A stretch of 64,000 nt of DNA from an uncultured Pirellula sp. (GTDB lineage: Bacteria > Planctomycetota > Planctomycetia > Pirellulales > Pirellulaceae). The notes beneath the pieces are model-generated. The model worked only from the letters and a program-made list of their open reading frames with translations. It was not told the DNA's origin and did not search any database. The stretch spans positions 1-64,000 of the forward strand of contig CAITIE010000133.1 of assembly GCA_903892355.1 (NCBI GenBank), written 5' to 3'. Each line of letters starts with the position of its first letter. The first letter of the stretch is position 1. Both the position numbers and the translations under genes were made by a program. This document shows, piece after piece, positions 1 through 9,498 of this stretch.

Positions 1-17
1 GGAATCGCGAACGATGG

Positions 18-851
18 ATGCGTGCGATCGAGCTGGGGGAAATCATGGCTCCCGCTGCGACAAAAAAAGAATGGAAAACGACTCCGGTAACACCCGAGCG
101 GATCGTTCGCGAGGGGGAAAGGTTCCTGCAAACGATCCCCAATTGCACGGAACCTGCGATCGATCCTCGGATCGAATTGGTCCATGAGGACGAAGCGATC
201 GTGGTTGTCAACAAAGGCGCACCGCTACCTCTGCATCCATCGGGTCGCTACCAAAAAAACACTTTGGAATCGATCCTGCACGAAGCGTACTTTCCTGAAA
301 AAATCCGGCCTGCTCATCGCATCGATGCCATGACCACCGGGCTGGTGGTCTTCACCCGCCGCTATGCGTTCGCATCAAAGCTACAACCTCAGTTTGCAGC
401 TGGTACTGTCCAAAAATCATACCTCGCCTGGGTCGAGGGTATCCCAGCGTGGGATGAAACCGAGTGCGATGCGGCGATCTCCAGCGAACCACTTCCCAAC
501 GGCGGCCGGAAAATAGCTCCTTCCCTGGAGACACCCAACGCACAGTCTGCAATAACGTTGTTCCGTGTCCTCGAACGCCGTGGTGATCGAACGCTCGTCG
601 AAGCCCAGCCTAAGACAGGCCGCACCCACCAGATCCGATTGCATTTGGCGCATCTCGGTTTCCCGATCGTCGGCGACCCGTTGTACCTAGCCGGAGGCCA
701 ATCGCGACTCTCAGCTGAATTGCACCCACCTCACGCGAACGAAGCGACCTCATCCACCATGCTTTTGCACGCGTGGCGATTGACATTCGTGCATCCACTT
801 ACGGGCCGATCCATGGCGCTGGAGGCAAGCCCGTGGGGAGATGCTTCGTAA
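18..851 (+). CDS. RluA-family pseudouridine synthase
   Basis: Predicted RNA pseudouridine synthase of the RluA/RluC/RluD family, converting uridine to pseudouridine in rRNA or tRNA in the cytoplasm. The catalytic motif is HRIDAMTTG with Asp103 as the expected nucleophile. The C-terminal family signature GRTHQIRLHL is at 201-210, followed by GFPIVGDPLY. Residues 52-70 carry the usual substrate-domain strand with VVNKGAP. The first 45 residues resemble the end of an S4-type RNA-binding region (IVREGERF), and the frame stays open to the left edge of the window, so the true start may lie upstream and this entry may be 5'-partial. The RNA target cannot be told from sequence. Its last 53 bases overlap the 3' end of the convergent peptidase gene. 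Confidence 0.85.
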   Translation: MRAIELGEIMAPAATKKEWKTTPVTPERIVREGERFLQTIPNCTEPAIDPRIELVHEDEAIVVVNKGAPLPLHPSGRYQKNTLESILHEAYFPEKIRPAHRIDAMTTGLVVFTRRYAFASKLQPQFAAGTVQKSYLAWVEGIPAWDETECDAAISSEPLPNGGRKIAPSLETPNAQSAITLFRVLERRGDRTLVEAQPKTGRTHQIRLHLAHLGFPIVGDPLYLAGGQSRLSAELHPPHANEATSSTMLLHAWRLTFVHPLTGRSMALEASPWGDAS

Positions 852-3126
852 AGAACCGTGTCATCATCCCGTACAGATGTCGACTCGTATTCTTTCCCTC
901 GTTGATCGAATGGCTTCGGTTCGGATAAGCCATCATCGAAAACGGCTTGTTCCGTTCGATCAAACGATCGACGAGCTTCTCGAGACCTTGATAATGGCAA
1001 TTATCATCGCCGGTCCCATGCACGATCAATAAATCCCCAGCCAAACCATCGACGTGCGAAATCGGTGAGCCGCGTTCGTAGTCCACTGCGTTCGCATCAG
1101 GTAACCCCATGTAACGCTCTTGATAGATGGTGTCATAGAGACGCATGTCGGGTACTGGCGCAATCGATATCCCCGCTCGATAAATCTCGGGGGACCGAAA
1201 CATCAAATTCAAAGTCATCGAGCCGCCACCGCTCCAACCCCACACCCCGACCCGATTTGGATCCAAGTACGAGTTCTCCGCGAGAAGCTTCTTCGCCGCT
1301 GCAGTTTGATCGGTCGATGCCAACGTTCCAATATTGCGATAAACGCGTTTGCGCCATTCCCGTCCACGCGGAGCCGGAGTGCCACGATTATCGACGCTCA
1401 CCACCACATACCCCATCTGCGTTAGCATCGTGTGCCACAGGTAATTATTGCCTCCCCACCGATCGACCACGGTCTGGCCCGCCGGCTCACCGTATACATG
1501 AAAGACCAGGGGATAGCTCTTCGTTGCATCAAAACCGGAAGGCTTCATCATCCAACCATCGAGCGCTACCCCATCGCCAAGATCAACACGAAAGAATTGA
1601 GCAGGCTGATGATCCAATTTATCGACCGCATGGCGAACTTTGTCATTATTGGAAAACGTCTGAATGGTTCGATGATCAGCAAGACGAATCAATTCCACGC
1701 GGGGTGGTTGGCCGAAGGAGGAGTACGTATGCACCGCCATCGTGTGATCGGGTGAGATGTTGTAATCATGCCACCCCGGTTGGTCTGCTGGTGTCAGCCT
1801 TTGTAGAGTGCCCCGCCCTGTCCCATCCGCTTGTTCATTCGATGGGCTGTGCAATGGCATGCTGTAGAGATAACGCTGCGTGGGATTTTCGGGAGAAGCG
1901 ATGAAGTAAACGATGCCATTCGCATCATCGATCGACGCGATGCGAGTGACATCAAAATCGCCGTTTGTCACACGCTGCAACTCGGCCCCATCTGTCGCCG
2001 GCAACCCGTTCTCCGAGCCAACCGTTTTGTCCAATAAGTAGAGGGAACGCCAACCATCCCGCTCGCTGATCCATGGAAAAAACCGACCCTCTTGGATCCA
2101 ATCAAATCGCTCATCCGGCATGTCGACCCACGCCTCATCGCGTTCGGTGAGCAGTGTCCGAACACTTCCTGTGTCCGCATTCGTGATCATGACGTCCAAC
2201 GCATTTTGCAGCCGATTGATCCGTTGGATACATAGTTCATTGCCGCTCTCCATCCATTCCATCCGTGGAATATAGAAATCGTTGCGCATATCCCCAGGAA
2301 CATCGATCCATCGCGTCGATGCCCCCGATTTCGCATCGACCACACCCACGCGGCACGAGGCGTTCGGCTCACCTGTTTTGGGATAGGTAAACGTTTTGAG
2401 AATGGGGTACTTCGCCGAGGTGTTATCCACCATCGTGAACGCGGGTACGCCTTGTGTGTCCAGTTGCCAATAGGCGATGCGTTTTCCGTCAGGACTCCAA
2501 CGCCAACCATCTCTGCAGTCGAATTCTTCCTCATACACCCAGTCAAACGTTCCGTTGATGATGCTGTCGGTTCCATCGGAGGTCAGAGCTTCGGATTTAC
2601 CACTTCCGATGGTTTCGACATAGATATTGTTTGCGATCACGTACCCAACACGTGTCCCATCCGGTGACAGTTTTGCGAACATCAAGCTCGATTCGGCCGC
2701 GTCGCCTCCGAGCTTGGTAAGTTTCTTCGTCGCTCGTTCGTAAACCCAGTAGTCGCCTCGCGTGTTTTGTCGCCATACTTTGACCGAGTTCGTGTACAGA
2801 AGGATCATTTTTTGATCCTCTGAAAACTCATATCCTTGGATCGGGAGCGGTTCTTGGCTTCCAGGTGGAATGATCGACTGTGCCGCGAGGACAATCTCTC
2901 GGGCTGCGCTTCGATCGTACCGAGCGATGTCGCTAGCCCCTTTGTGAATCTCAGAGGGGACCAGCGCGGTATAGCCTCCATCGGCCAGCCATTTGATCGA
3001 TGGCGTCGGCTCTAGCCGAAACTCGTCAGAGAAGATCCGATCCACGTTAAGGAATGCTGGATCCTGGGCAAAGAGACTTGATGGACTAGCCCCCCAAAGG
3101 AGCAACAAAAAACACAGCGTTCGCAT
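799..3126 (-). CDS. secreted S9B (DPP-IV-like) prolyl peptidase
   Basis: Predicted exported serine peptidase of family S9B, which removes X-Pro dipeptides from peptide N-termini. I chose the ATG at 3126 because it begins a clean signal peptide (MRTLCFLLLLWGASPSSLFA, cleavage near residue 20); an in-frame start 48 bases upstream would put charged residues before it. The protein is then 775 aa, usual for the family. An N-terminal beta-propeller (about 40-500) holds a DWVYEEEF motif matching the substrate-binding Glu-Glu motif of DPP-IV. The C-terminal alpha/beta hydrolase carries Ser632 in GWSGGG, Asp707 in GTGDDN and His739 in RSHSINEG. The exact peptide substrate is inferred from family only. 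The 3' end overlaps the convergent pseudouridine synthase gene. Confidence 0.92.
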   Translation of the reverse strand: MRTLCFLLLLWGASPSSLFAQDPAFLNVDRIFSDEFRLEPTPSIKWLADGGYTALVPSEIHKGASDIARYDRSAAREIVLAAQSIIPPGSQEPLPIQGYEFSEDQKMILLYTNSVKVWRQNTRGDYWVYERATKKLTKLGGDAAESSLMFAKLSPDGTRVGYVIANNIYVETIGSGKSEALTSDGTDSIINGTFDWVYEEEFDCRDGWRWSPDGKRIAYWQLDTQGVPAFTMVDNTSAKYPILKTFTYPKTGEPNASCRVGVVDAKSGASTRWIDVPGDMRNDFYIPRMEWMESGNELCIQRINRLQNALDVMITNADTGSVRTLLTERDEAWVDMPDERFDWIQEGRFFPWISERDGWRSLYLLDKTVGSENGLPATDGAELQRVTNGDFDVTRIASIDDANGIVYFIASPENPTQRYLYSMPLHSPSNEQADGTGRGTLQRLTPADQPGWHDYNISPDHTMAVHTYSSFGQPPRVELIRLADHRTIQTFSNNDKVRHAVDKLDHQPAQFFRVDLGDGVALDGWMMKPSGFDATKSYPLVFHVYGEPAGQTVVDRWGGNNYLWHTMLTQMGYVVVSVDNRGTPAPRGREWRKRVYRNIGTLASTDQTAAAKKLLAENSYLDPNRVGVWGWSGGGSMTLNLMFRSPEIYRAGISIAPVPDMRLYDTIYQERYMGLPDANAVDYERGSPISHVDGLAGDLLIVHGTGDDNCHYQGLEKLVDRLIERNKPFSMMAYPNRSHSINEGKNTSRHLYGMMTRFFTKHLPTGLPPAPWIGP

Positions 3127-3237
3127 AGAAGTAGCTTTTCGTAGAAAACAAAACAACGGTATCGATCTAATCATGGTACGCTGCGCAACCTCACCAGGGC
3201 ACGTAGCACTTCAGAAGCCAGGTCAACCGGGAGCCCT

Positions 3238-3273
3238 AAAAACAACAGAGGACCGCGAATCGCGATCCTCTGT
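3238..3273 (-). terminator. rho-independent terminator of the sialate esterase gene
   Basis: A 13-bp stem (3245-3257 with 3261-3273, one G-U pair) and a 3-base loop are followed, on the minus strand, by a T-run at 3238-3242. It lies 35 bases past the stop codon of the esterase gene and should separate it from the peptidase gene downstream. Confidence 0.8.
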
Positions 3274-3307
3274 GCTTTGCTCAGTACAACCTTTTAGGTC
3301 GACTCTG

Positions 3308-4834
3308 TTACTCGCGGCCTGCGGTCACACCGGGCCAATCGTCGGTGCGGAATGGGGTCAATGGCAACCCAGACGCAGCTCCGTACATGTTGCACACTGG
3401 GTTGTTTGCCCAAGCATATCGGACCGCAACAGGCTTTGCCACATTGGGACTCGATACCCGAACCTTGCTTCCATCGACAATCTTGGCTTGCGCGTTGTAA
3501 AACTTTTTGTCTTCACCAGCGATCGCGAACCCGACCGGTTCATTTACATCGAACGGACGCCATCCACCAGCCAAGTAATTGAACGACAGGACAATCCCGT
3601 CCCCATCCGCTTCCATGGTGCTGTAGCGAGGGCTTTGGAATTCGATCGGAATGTTGTACTGCTTGGCCAACGCCCAACGCGCCAAACGCCGTCCAACGTC
3701 CACCTTGTTCTTGGGATGGATGTCTTTCCCTTCGCCAATGTCGATGATGACCGCTTGCCCGCTGTTGGGCAACTTATCCATGGCCATGGTTTGAGCTTCA
3801 CGCAGTTCCGCCCAATCGCTTTCCGCGGGCTCTTTAACTTCGCCCATAAAGTCCGCTAACTGAACCCAGTAGAACGGGAAGTCGCCTTGTCCCCATTCAT
3901 TGCGCCAGTTTTGGATCATGAGCGGAAACAGTTCGCGATACTGATAAGCTCGACCGGCATTGGATTCCCCTTGGTACCAGATCGCTCCACGAATCCCATA
4001 ACCGAGGTGGGATTTGAGAACTCCATTGTAGATATTGGCAGGACGGGAGTTTCCTCGCATACCGCCGGTCATGTCCTTTAGGGTCTTCTCCTCAGCTTCG
4101 GTCCGACCTTGCTTCTTGGTCAACTCCTCAAACTGCGATTCACGGCCAGCCCATCCTTCCAGCAGCTTGTTGAACTTGCCGTCGCTCTTGAGCGCGTCTC
4201 GGTTGATCCAGGCTTCGCAAGCTGATCCGCCCCAGGCGTTGTTGATCATACCGATCGGAACACCGGTGGTCTCATGGATTTGTCGTGCAAAGAAATAACC
4301 GACTGCCGAGAAGCCGCCAACCGTCTCCGGTGAACAGACTTGCCATTTGCGATCATCGTGAGACCAAATCGGGTCCTGCGTTCCAACTTGGGGGAAGTTG
4401 ATCATCCGGATGTTGGGATACCGAGCTGCAAGCTTCTCCAGATCTGGATCGTTCGATTGATTGACGGACCATTGCATGTTCGACTGGCCCGAGCAAATCC
4501 AAACCTCACCGACAAGAATATTTCCGATGGTTTTGGTCGAACTACCTGCCACTGTCAGCGTGTACTCACCACCTACCTGCATGGCTGGCAACTTGGCTTG
4601 CCAGTTTCCTGACGCGTCCGCCGTCGCGGTGATCTTCTTGTCTCCGATCGACAACGTGATCGCTTGGCCAGGATTGTCTTTACCCCAAACCTTGTTTTCT
4701 TGGCCTTGTTGCAAGACCATACCGTCGCTGAAGATGTTTGGGAGTTTGACATCAGCGTGCACATCGGTTGCCACCAACGCGGTGACTCCTAAAACTGCCG
4801 ATCCGAGCCATCGGGAGAGCCGAAACTTCGTCAT
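3308..4834 (-). CDS. sialate O-acetylesterase (SASA family)
   Basis: Predicted periplasmic or secreted carbohydrate esterase that removes O-acetyl groups from sialic acids or related glycans. A signal peptide spans residues 1-27, ending VHA. The SGNH-type nucleophile is Ser118 in ICSGQSNMQW. WYQGESNAGR lies at 287-295, and the DxxH block DIHPKNK (Asp371, His373) supplies the other catalytic residues. The 508-aa length fits the family. It stands as a single gene with its own terminator. Planctomycetes degrade sulfated and acetylated algal polysaccharides, so a role on complex marine glycans is a reasonable inference, but the substrate is not shown by the sequence. Confidence 0.93.
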   Translation of the reverse strand: MTKFRLSRWLGSAVLGVTALVATDVHADVKLPNIFSDGMVLQQGQENKVWGKDNPGQAITLSIGDKKITATADASGNWQAKLPAMQVGGEYTLTVAGSSTKTIGNILVGEVWICSGQSNMQWSVNQSNDPDLEKLAARYPNIRMINFPQVGTQDPIWSHDDRKWQVCSPETVGGFSAVGYFFARQIHETTGVPIGMINNAWGGSACEAWINRDALKSDGKFNKLLEGWAGRESQFEELTKKQGRTEAEEKTLKDMTGGMRGNSRPANIYNGVLKSHLGYGIRGAIWYQGESNAGRAYQYRELFPLMIQNWRNEWGQGDFPFYWVQLADFMGEVKEPAESDWAELREAQTMAMDKLPNSGQAVIIDIGEGKDIHPKNKVDVGRRLARWALAKQYNIPIEFQSPRYSTMEADGDGIVLSFNYLAGGWRPFDVNEPVGFAIAGEDKKFYNAQAKIVDGSKVRVSSPNVAKPVAVRYAWANNPVCNMYGAASGLPLTPFRTDDWPGVTAGRE

Positions 4835-4900
4835 AAGATGACCTTTCTTGAAACCAGGTCTAGAGGGAGGGAGTGGAGAGGAATCGCTTGGTGCAATCTA

Positions 4901-6397
4901 TCAACCGATGCGTAGCCAATGCGCCACCTGTCGCCACAAACAATGATGCAAAAATAGGGTACTAGTCCAAATCGCTAGTGCAAGAACCTGCGGACCTAAA
5001 AACAACCCGCGACGGCCCGATTCCGACTGCCGATTTCGACGGATGAGCAACCATCCGACGGTGACGATCATCGACGCGCATCCCACCGTCAAACACGCTT
5101 GCCAGCCAAGCAGTGTTCCGCTCAAAACACCAAGCATGACGTAGTGGATCCGCCACGCTCGCTGCGAATTACCCACCAAATCCGCTTGTAATGAGTCCGA
5201 CGCTTCGAATGCGACGGCAGGAACACCATCTCCGTCGCCTACGGTTTGCAATCTCCATGGAGCCTCAGACCGAGCTTCACTTCCAAGCCCTTCGACGGTC
5301 GTTGCAACGTTCTGAAGCGGGCGGGTCCAAGACACAAAGCTTTTTGAAAAAAACCGTGAAAGTAGGCTCGCTCCGACCATTCCAACCCCAAGACCCACCG
5401 AGGCCCCTACCAAACTCGTAAGCCACTGCTGCAAGGTGTCTTGGCGAAAGCGTGCTGCGGGAGCCGAGAATGGCTCAGTCCATCGGACAGGACACAGGAC
5501 GACATTCAGGCTGACCGACGCCATGTAGATTGCACCGATGACTAGCAGCGGGAAGATAGGAAATCGAAGTCGATCCATCTGGGAACCGATCAACATCACC
5601 GCCACGGCAAAGAGGCTGCAGTGGGCGATCGCAGCGCCGATCAGATCCCATTTTGGATAAAAGACCGTCGATACGATTCCAGCCCCATGGCTCCAATCGC
5701 GGAAGGGGATATTCATTCCATTCCCGATCAATTCGATCCCACCGATCGCCATGAAGATGAATCCGACGATGATCTCCATGATCAAGTAACGGGGCGAAAT
5801 CGGCAGATGACAAGTCCTGCACCGGCCACGCAGAAAGACCCAGCCGAACACCGGAGAGTTGTCGATCATGTTCAGCGGCGTATCGCAAAATGGACAGTGC
5901 GAGCCTCGAGTTACAATGGTCTTTTTCTGAGGGGTCCTACAAGCGACAACGTTGATGAACGAACCGATACTCGCACCCAGATAGAAAAACCAAAACACGA
6001 ACCAATACTCACACGTCCTCTGCATGCATTTGATCGAGAACGAGATCTCAGGATCGTTGCGAGAAAACTTCCAACGTGAAGTTGCGATTTTATGGCGGAT
6101 CTCGAGCGGTGGCAGCAAGAACGCGTACACCAACCAGCCACCGATCAGCGCGCCGATCAACGCAATGATCGGCCAATGCCGGCGCCACGAAAAAACGGGC
6201 CGACGGCGCCGCCGCCGCTTCGTTTGAGTAGCGGCCGCTTCTGCGATCTCGCCCAGCGCATGAAGCTCTGGGGCTACGTCCCGCTCCAAAAACCATTCGG
6301 CTCCAATCGGCGCCGACTCGTTCGAGGAAGGATGCGTTGCCTCCTGCGATGGTAACTTCGGGGCCGTGTGATCTGTTCCTTCGTGATCGTGGCTCAA
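4901..6397 (-). CDS. prepilin-peptidase-like membrane protein, second catalytic Asp absent
   Basis: Relative of A24 prepilin peptidases (PilD/GspO). Residues 1-70 are a charged cytoplasmic extension; a first membrane segment is near 75-95. The N-terminal family module is complete: YLGASIGSFINVVACRTP at 139-156 and a zinc site of two CxxC pairs (168/171, 193/196) with DNSPVFGWVFLRGRC between. The membrane domain keeps Asp275 (QMDRLRFP) at the first catalytic position, but where PilD has GxGDxK before the LGWQ helix this protein reads RAWRIHYV (413-420), without acid or glycines. An insert of about 100 residues (310-410) separates the halves. It may be inactive or have another role. The start is TTG, overlapping the upstream stop as TTGA, so translation is probably coupled. 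Confidence 0.8.
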   Translation of the reverse strand: MSHDHEGTDHTAPKLPSQEATHPSSNESAPIGAEWFLERDVAPELHALGEIAEAAATQTKRRRRRRPVFSWRRHWPIIALIGALIGGWLVYAFLLPPLEIRHKIATSRWKFSRNDPEISFSIKCMQRTCEYWFVFWFFYLGASIGSFINVVACRTPQKKTIVTRGSHCPFCDTPLNMIDNSPVFGWVFLRGRCRTCHLPISPRYLIMEIIVGFIFMAIGGIELIGNGMNIPFRDWSHGAGIVSTVFYPKWDLIGAAIAHCSLFAVAVMLIGSQMDRLRFPIFPLLVIGAIYMASVSLNVVLCPVRWTEPFSAPAARFRQDTLQQWLTSLVGASVGLGVGMVGASLLSRFFSKSFVSWTRPLQNVATTVEGLGSEARSEAPWRLQTVGDGDGVPAVAFEASDSLQADLVGNSQRAWRIHYVMLGVLSGTLLGWQACLTVGCASMIVTVGWLLIRRNRQSESGRRGLFLGPQVLALAIWTSTLFLHHCLWRQVAHWLRIG

Positions 6398-8061
6398 AAC
6401 GCCCCTCGTCTACCTTGCAGTTGCTGCAATAGATCCTTCAATGGATCCCGCGGAGCAACCTGGGAAGAGGAGCTAGGAAAATCGCGAGGCGAAAGCTTGC
6501 GACAAGCCCCTGGGTTCTTGGAATCGTCGGCTGCTCGGTACGCATCGATCACGCTGCGGTCTTCGAGCGCTGCGCCGGCGGGCAGCAGAAAGAACCCAAC
6601 GCTGCGAGGTTGGTAGTTCACATCCTCAATCGCGCTGGGACTTTTGCCCGTCCTGTCGATCGCGATCGACTGCAAAAACTCTTCATACACACTCATGTCG
6701 TAAAGCACCGCCGGGGGTACTGGGATTCGGTATTGATCCCGATTCCAGTTGCCAAAGGCATCCATCATCTCCACGGTTTGAACCACAGTGGCCCCCGCAT
6801 CACGCTCGAGGGTCACCGTCTCGGACCCACCAGCCGGTATGCGCAGTTTGCGTGGCTGCCCCGGATTGCGTCTGTCCGCCAAAAGGATAAGCAACGTATC
6901 GGTATGCGTGTTCGCAATTCGAAGTGAAACAGGAGGCAACGACGGATTCGGTACGATTTGATCAGAACTGACGCGGTACTTCGGCACCGGAAGCGAGAAC
7001 GTCGGCTGTTGAGGCCACCAGATCTGCCACGGGCTCCAAATGATCGGTTGAAGCCACAGCCCATTGCGAGGATCGCATGTCAGCCCATATCCGGGCATCC
7101 ACACACTCTCAAAGCAGTAACCACCACCGTTGAAATTCTGAATCCTCCACAATTGATTCACGGAGCTGCCGAGCGACGAGAACCGAATCGAGGCTCTGCT
7201 GTTCATCCCTCCCGCCATACCTCCAACCCCGAGTGCTCGATCATCCACACCGAGCGCATACCAATTGCCGCCGATGTATTGCTGCACACGAACCATGTCT
7301 TGGCCGACAGGAGTGATGTACCATGCAGAATCGAGTTGATCCGCTTGTTGCACCAAGGAAACTTGCCCAGGTCGACTCGCTTTCAAAAAGAGTCGCTGTC
7401 CAGAATCACCCGCGGCTAGCTGCACGGCGACCATACCATCGGGATCGAGCCCACCCGCGACTGGACTACTGTTGTTTAGGCCACCGCTGCTCAGTCCGCT
7501 GCTGCTCAGGCCGCCATGGATTGGACCTGCATTCGCATTCGGGAAATTCGAATAGGGTGTGCCGTAGTCCCCTCCATTCCAAGCCCCTGAGTTACCAGGC
7601 GCAAAGCTCCCACCAGTGGGATTTGGACGAGTCACTGTCATTCGGCTCGGGGCGAATTCGATCTGACCGTTTCGCAAGGTCCCGATGCGCATATTCCCCG
7701 AGTTCGCAGTTGGCCACTGGATCACTCGCTGGGCTGCTCGCGAACCATACCCGATGTAGGAGCCATCAGGCGTATCGTAACGTTGCAATCGTTGGTAGAT
7801 CGTGGTCTGTCCTGCTGCGTCGCGGATCGATAACTCCTGCGGATTGAGGCTGGCCATGGATCTCGATCCACCCGCACCAGGCAAACTCAACACAAAGACT
7901 TCTTGGCCATACGCAACTCCGCCAACCATGGATTGTCCACTGAATGCCGTCCATGCCAACTCCGCGCATGGCACGATGGAAATCCCTACCGCGATCGCGA
8001 CAGTAAAGAGCGACGATACGGTAGTTCGCCAGATTTGCAACAACGGATTTCGACGGTTCAT
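6394..8061 (-). CDS. secreted protein of unknown function
   Basis: A 555-aa protein that I do not recognise. Residues 1-52 form a long signal sequence or anchor (hydrophobic about 15-40). A low-complexity Gly/Ser/Asn stretch (about 145-200) links an N-terminal domain to a central segment with repeated aromatic blocks such as VRVQQYIGGNWYALGVDD and WRIQNFNGGGYCFESVW. These recall the QxW pattern of beta-trefoil lectins, but the match is too weak to call. The C-terminal third has an immunoglobulin-like rhythm (TLLILLADRRNPGQP, GGSETVTLERDAG). The gene sits between holA and the prepilin-peptidase-like gene, with a 4-base ATGA overlap upstream and TTGA downstream, so the three are very probably one transcript. 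Confidence 0.7.
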   Translation of the reverse strand: MNRRNPLLQIWRTTVSSLFTVAIAVGISIVPCAELAWTAFSGQSMVGGVAYGQEVFVLSLPGAGGSRSMASLNPQELSIRDAAGQTTIYQRLQRYDTPDGSYIGYGSRAAQRVIQWPTANSGNMRIGTLRNGQIEFAPSRMTVTRPNPTGGSFAPGNSGAWNGGDYGTPYSNFPNANAGPIHGGLSSSGLSSGGLNNSSPVAGGLDPDGMVAVQLAAGDSGQRLFLKASRPGQVSLVQQADQLDSAWYITPVGQDMVRVQQYIGGNWYALGVDDRALGVGGMAGGMNSRASIRFSSLGSSVNQLWRIQNFNGGGYCFESVWMPGYGLTCDPRNGLWLQPIIWSPWQIWWPQQPTFSLPVPKYRVSSDQIVPNPSLPPVSLRIANTHTDTLLILLADRRNPGQPRKLRIPAGGSETVTLERDAGATVVQTVEMMDAFGNWNRDQYRIPVPPAVLYDMSVYEEFLQSIAIDRTGKSPSAIEDVNYQPRSVGFFLLPAGAALEDRSVIDAYRAADDSKNPGACRKLSPRDFPSSSSQVAPRDPLKDLLQQLQGRRGAF

Positions 8062-9182
8062 GATACGCTCCTGGTAATCGTTCGCCCCGCATTGGCAACA
8101 CCTGAATTGTTAGCAACTCCCGGACTCAAGTCCGATAATTTCAACAGGAACGCTTCGAGGGCCAATCGAGCCCGATCCTCGCCGCTATGACTTCCCTTGA
8201 GCTGCAGTTCCAACTCCACCAACCATGATAATAGCTCCTTGGCTCGACTCCTCCCGATTCTGCGCAAACGGGCTTCTGCTTTTCCAACTTCAAAGGGACG
8301 GAACCCCGCCTTTTCAAGGATTTGGGAAAAGACAACCCGTTGCCCCAATCGCTCCGTCTGCTCGACTTGTTGCGCCGCGAATCCATAACGCCTCAAGGAC
8401 CACGAGATTTGAGCGGCGATGCCAAAGGCGGACTGCCCCGCCATGAAGAGTTTATCGATCGCCTCCATGGCTTCTTCTATTTTTCCGTCAGCGACTGCAT
8501 CTGCGAGGACCCATACCGTTTGAGTCCTCCAGCCACCCACGAGTTCATCGACGCGTGTGTCCGACACAGCCCCCTTGTCGTCGGCAAAGAGAGCCAATTT
8601 TGCAAGCTCACAGTCGATAAGCCCAGCAACCGAACCGATCCGCTGTACCAAGATATCGGCTTGGGTCTTGCTCAACGAAACGCGATGATGCGACTTGCCC
8701 CATCGCAATACCCACGCTTGCAACTCCGCATCGGTGGATTCGGCGCAGGAAACCAGCCAACCATGCTTCTTGGCAAGCTTGTAGAGGATGGTGTTGGCTG
8801 GCAACGTTTGCACGTCGATAAAGAGCGTGCTCCCCGAGGCCCCTTTCTCGATCCAACGTTCGAGAACGTCCCGGTTTCGGGTAACAAATTTATCACCGTT
8901 CCGAACGCGGGCTCCTTTGTGCCCCCCTAAATCGAACAGGCTTTGAGTCGCCAATTCATCGTGAACGTCCCGCCATTCCGTTTCGTCACCGTCAAAGCTA
9001 CGCAACGTCGATTCGTCGAGCTGCCCAATTTCAATGGCTTTCTGGATGGCCTTGCGGCGGAGGAACTCGTCTGGGCCAAAACACGCCACAATAGTCGGGA
9101 GGGTCTCATGTCCAGTCCGCTCGAGAAACTCGAATGCGTGCGGCACTCCTTCGGGTTTTGATTTCGTCGTTTTTGTTGCCAT
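8058..9182 (-). CDS. holA: DNA polymerase III delta subunit
   Basis: Clamp-loader subunit delta, which opens the beta sliding clamp during replication. The N-terminus has the expected ACFGPDEFLRRKAIQKA strand-loop (family pattern GxxxFLxxxA). The middle holds EKGASGSTLFIDV and the C-terminus SWLVELELQLKGSHSGEDRARLALEAFLLKL, typical of domain III. I chose the ATG at 9182 (MATKTTKSKPEG), giving 374 aa; a TTG at 9218 would add 12 residues without benefit. The stop overlaps the ATG of the next gene (ATGA), making it the head of a three-gene operon with two envelope proteins that have no obvious link to replication. Confidence 0.88.
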   Translation of the reverse strand: MATKTTKSKPEGVPHAFEFLERTGHETLPTIVACFGPDEFLRRKAIQKAIEIGQLDESTLRSFDGDETEWRDVHDELATQSLFDLGGHKGARVRNGDKFVTRNRDVLERWIEKGASGSTLFIDVQTLPANTILYKLAKKHGWLVSCAESTDAELQAWVLRWGKSHHRVSLSKTQADILVQRIGSVAGLIDCELAKLALFADDKGAVSDTRVDELVGGWRTQTVWVLADAVADGKIEEAMEAIDKLFMAGQSAFGIAAQISWSLRRYGFAAQQVEQTERLGQRVVFSQILEKAGFRPFEVGKAEARLRRIGRSRAKELLSWLVELELQLKGSHSGEDRARLALEAFLLKLSDLSPGVANNSGVANAGRTITRSVS

Positions 9183-9498
9183 TGGGTTGTTTAGGGGTGC
9201 GATTGCCTGTTCGTCCAATCGCTAATTCGGGCAATCATTCGGCCACATCGACACCAGTTAAAACGCCATACCGGTTTAAAAAAGCAACACCAGTAAGTCC
9301 GCTCCAGCTAGCTTATCTTATCCCATTCCGATGCGGAGAATTTTTTTCCGTGGCCCCTTGCCACGTTTCTATAATTGTCGTGAAGGTTTCCTTGAGGGCA
9401 TCTCCAAAATTTTCCTGGATTTCGGCTCTTTGCGAAACTTCGTCCATGACCTAATCCTGCATCCGACGTGCCCTTTTTTCGAGGCTCGAGGAACTGCG
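9183..9498. other. intergenic region upstream of holA and the 38-codon gene
   Basis: Divergent region between holA and a possible 38-codon gene. It should hold promoters for both directions. I see no long conserved frame, repeat or clear operator. AT-rich tracts lie at about 9265-9360. Confidence 0.4.

Noticed and set aside
1065-1904. Long plus-strand frame inside the peptidase gene
   Set aside because: It is antisense to a strongly supported S9 peptidase and its translation is arginine- and serine-rich without family motifs.
2993-3859. 288-codon plus-strand frame across two gene ends
   Set aside because: It is antisense to the peptidase and esterase genes, whose motifs are clear, and crosses the terminator between them.
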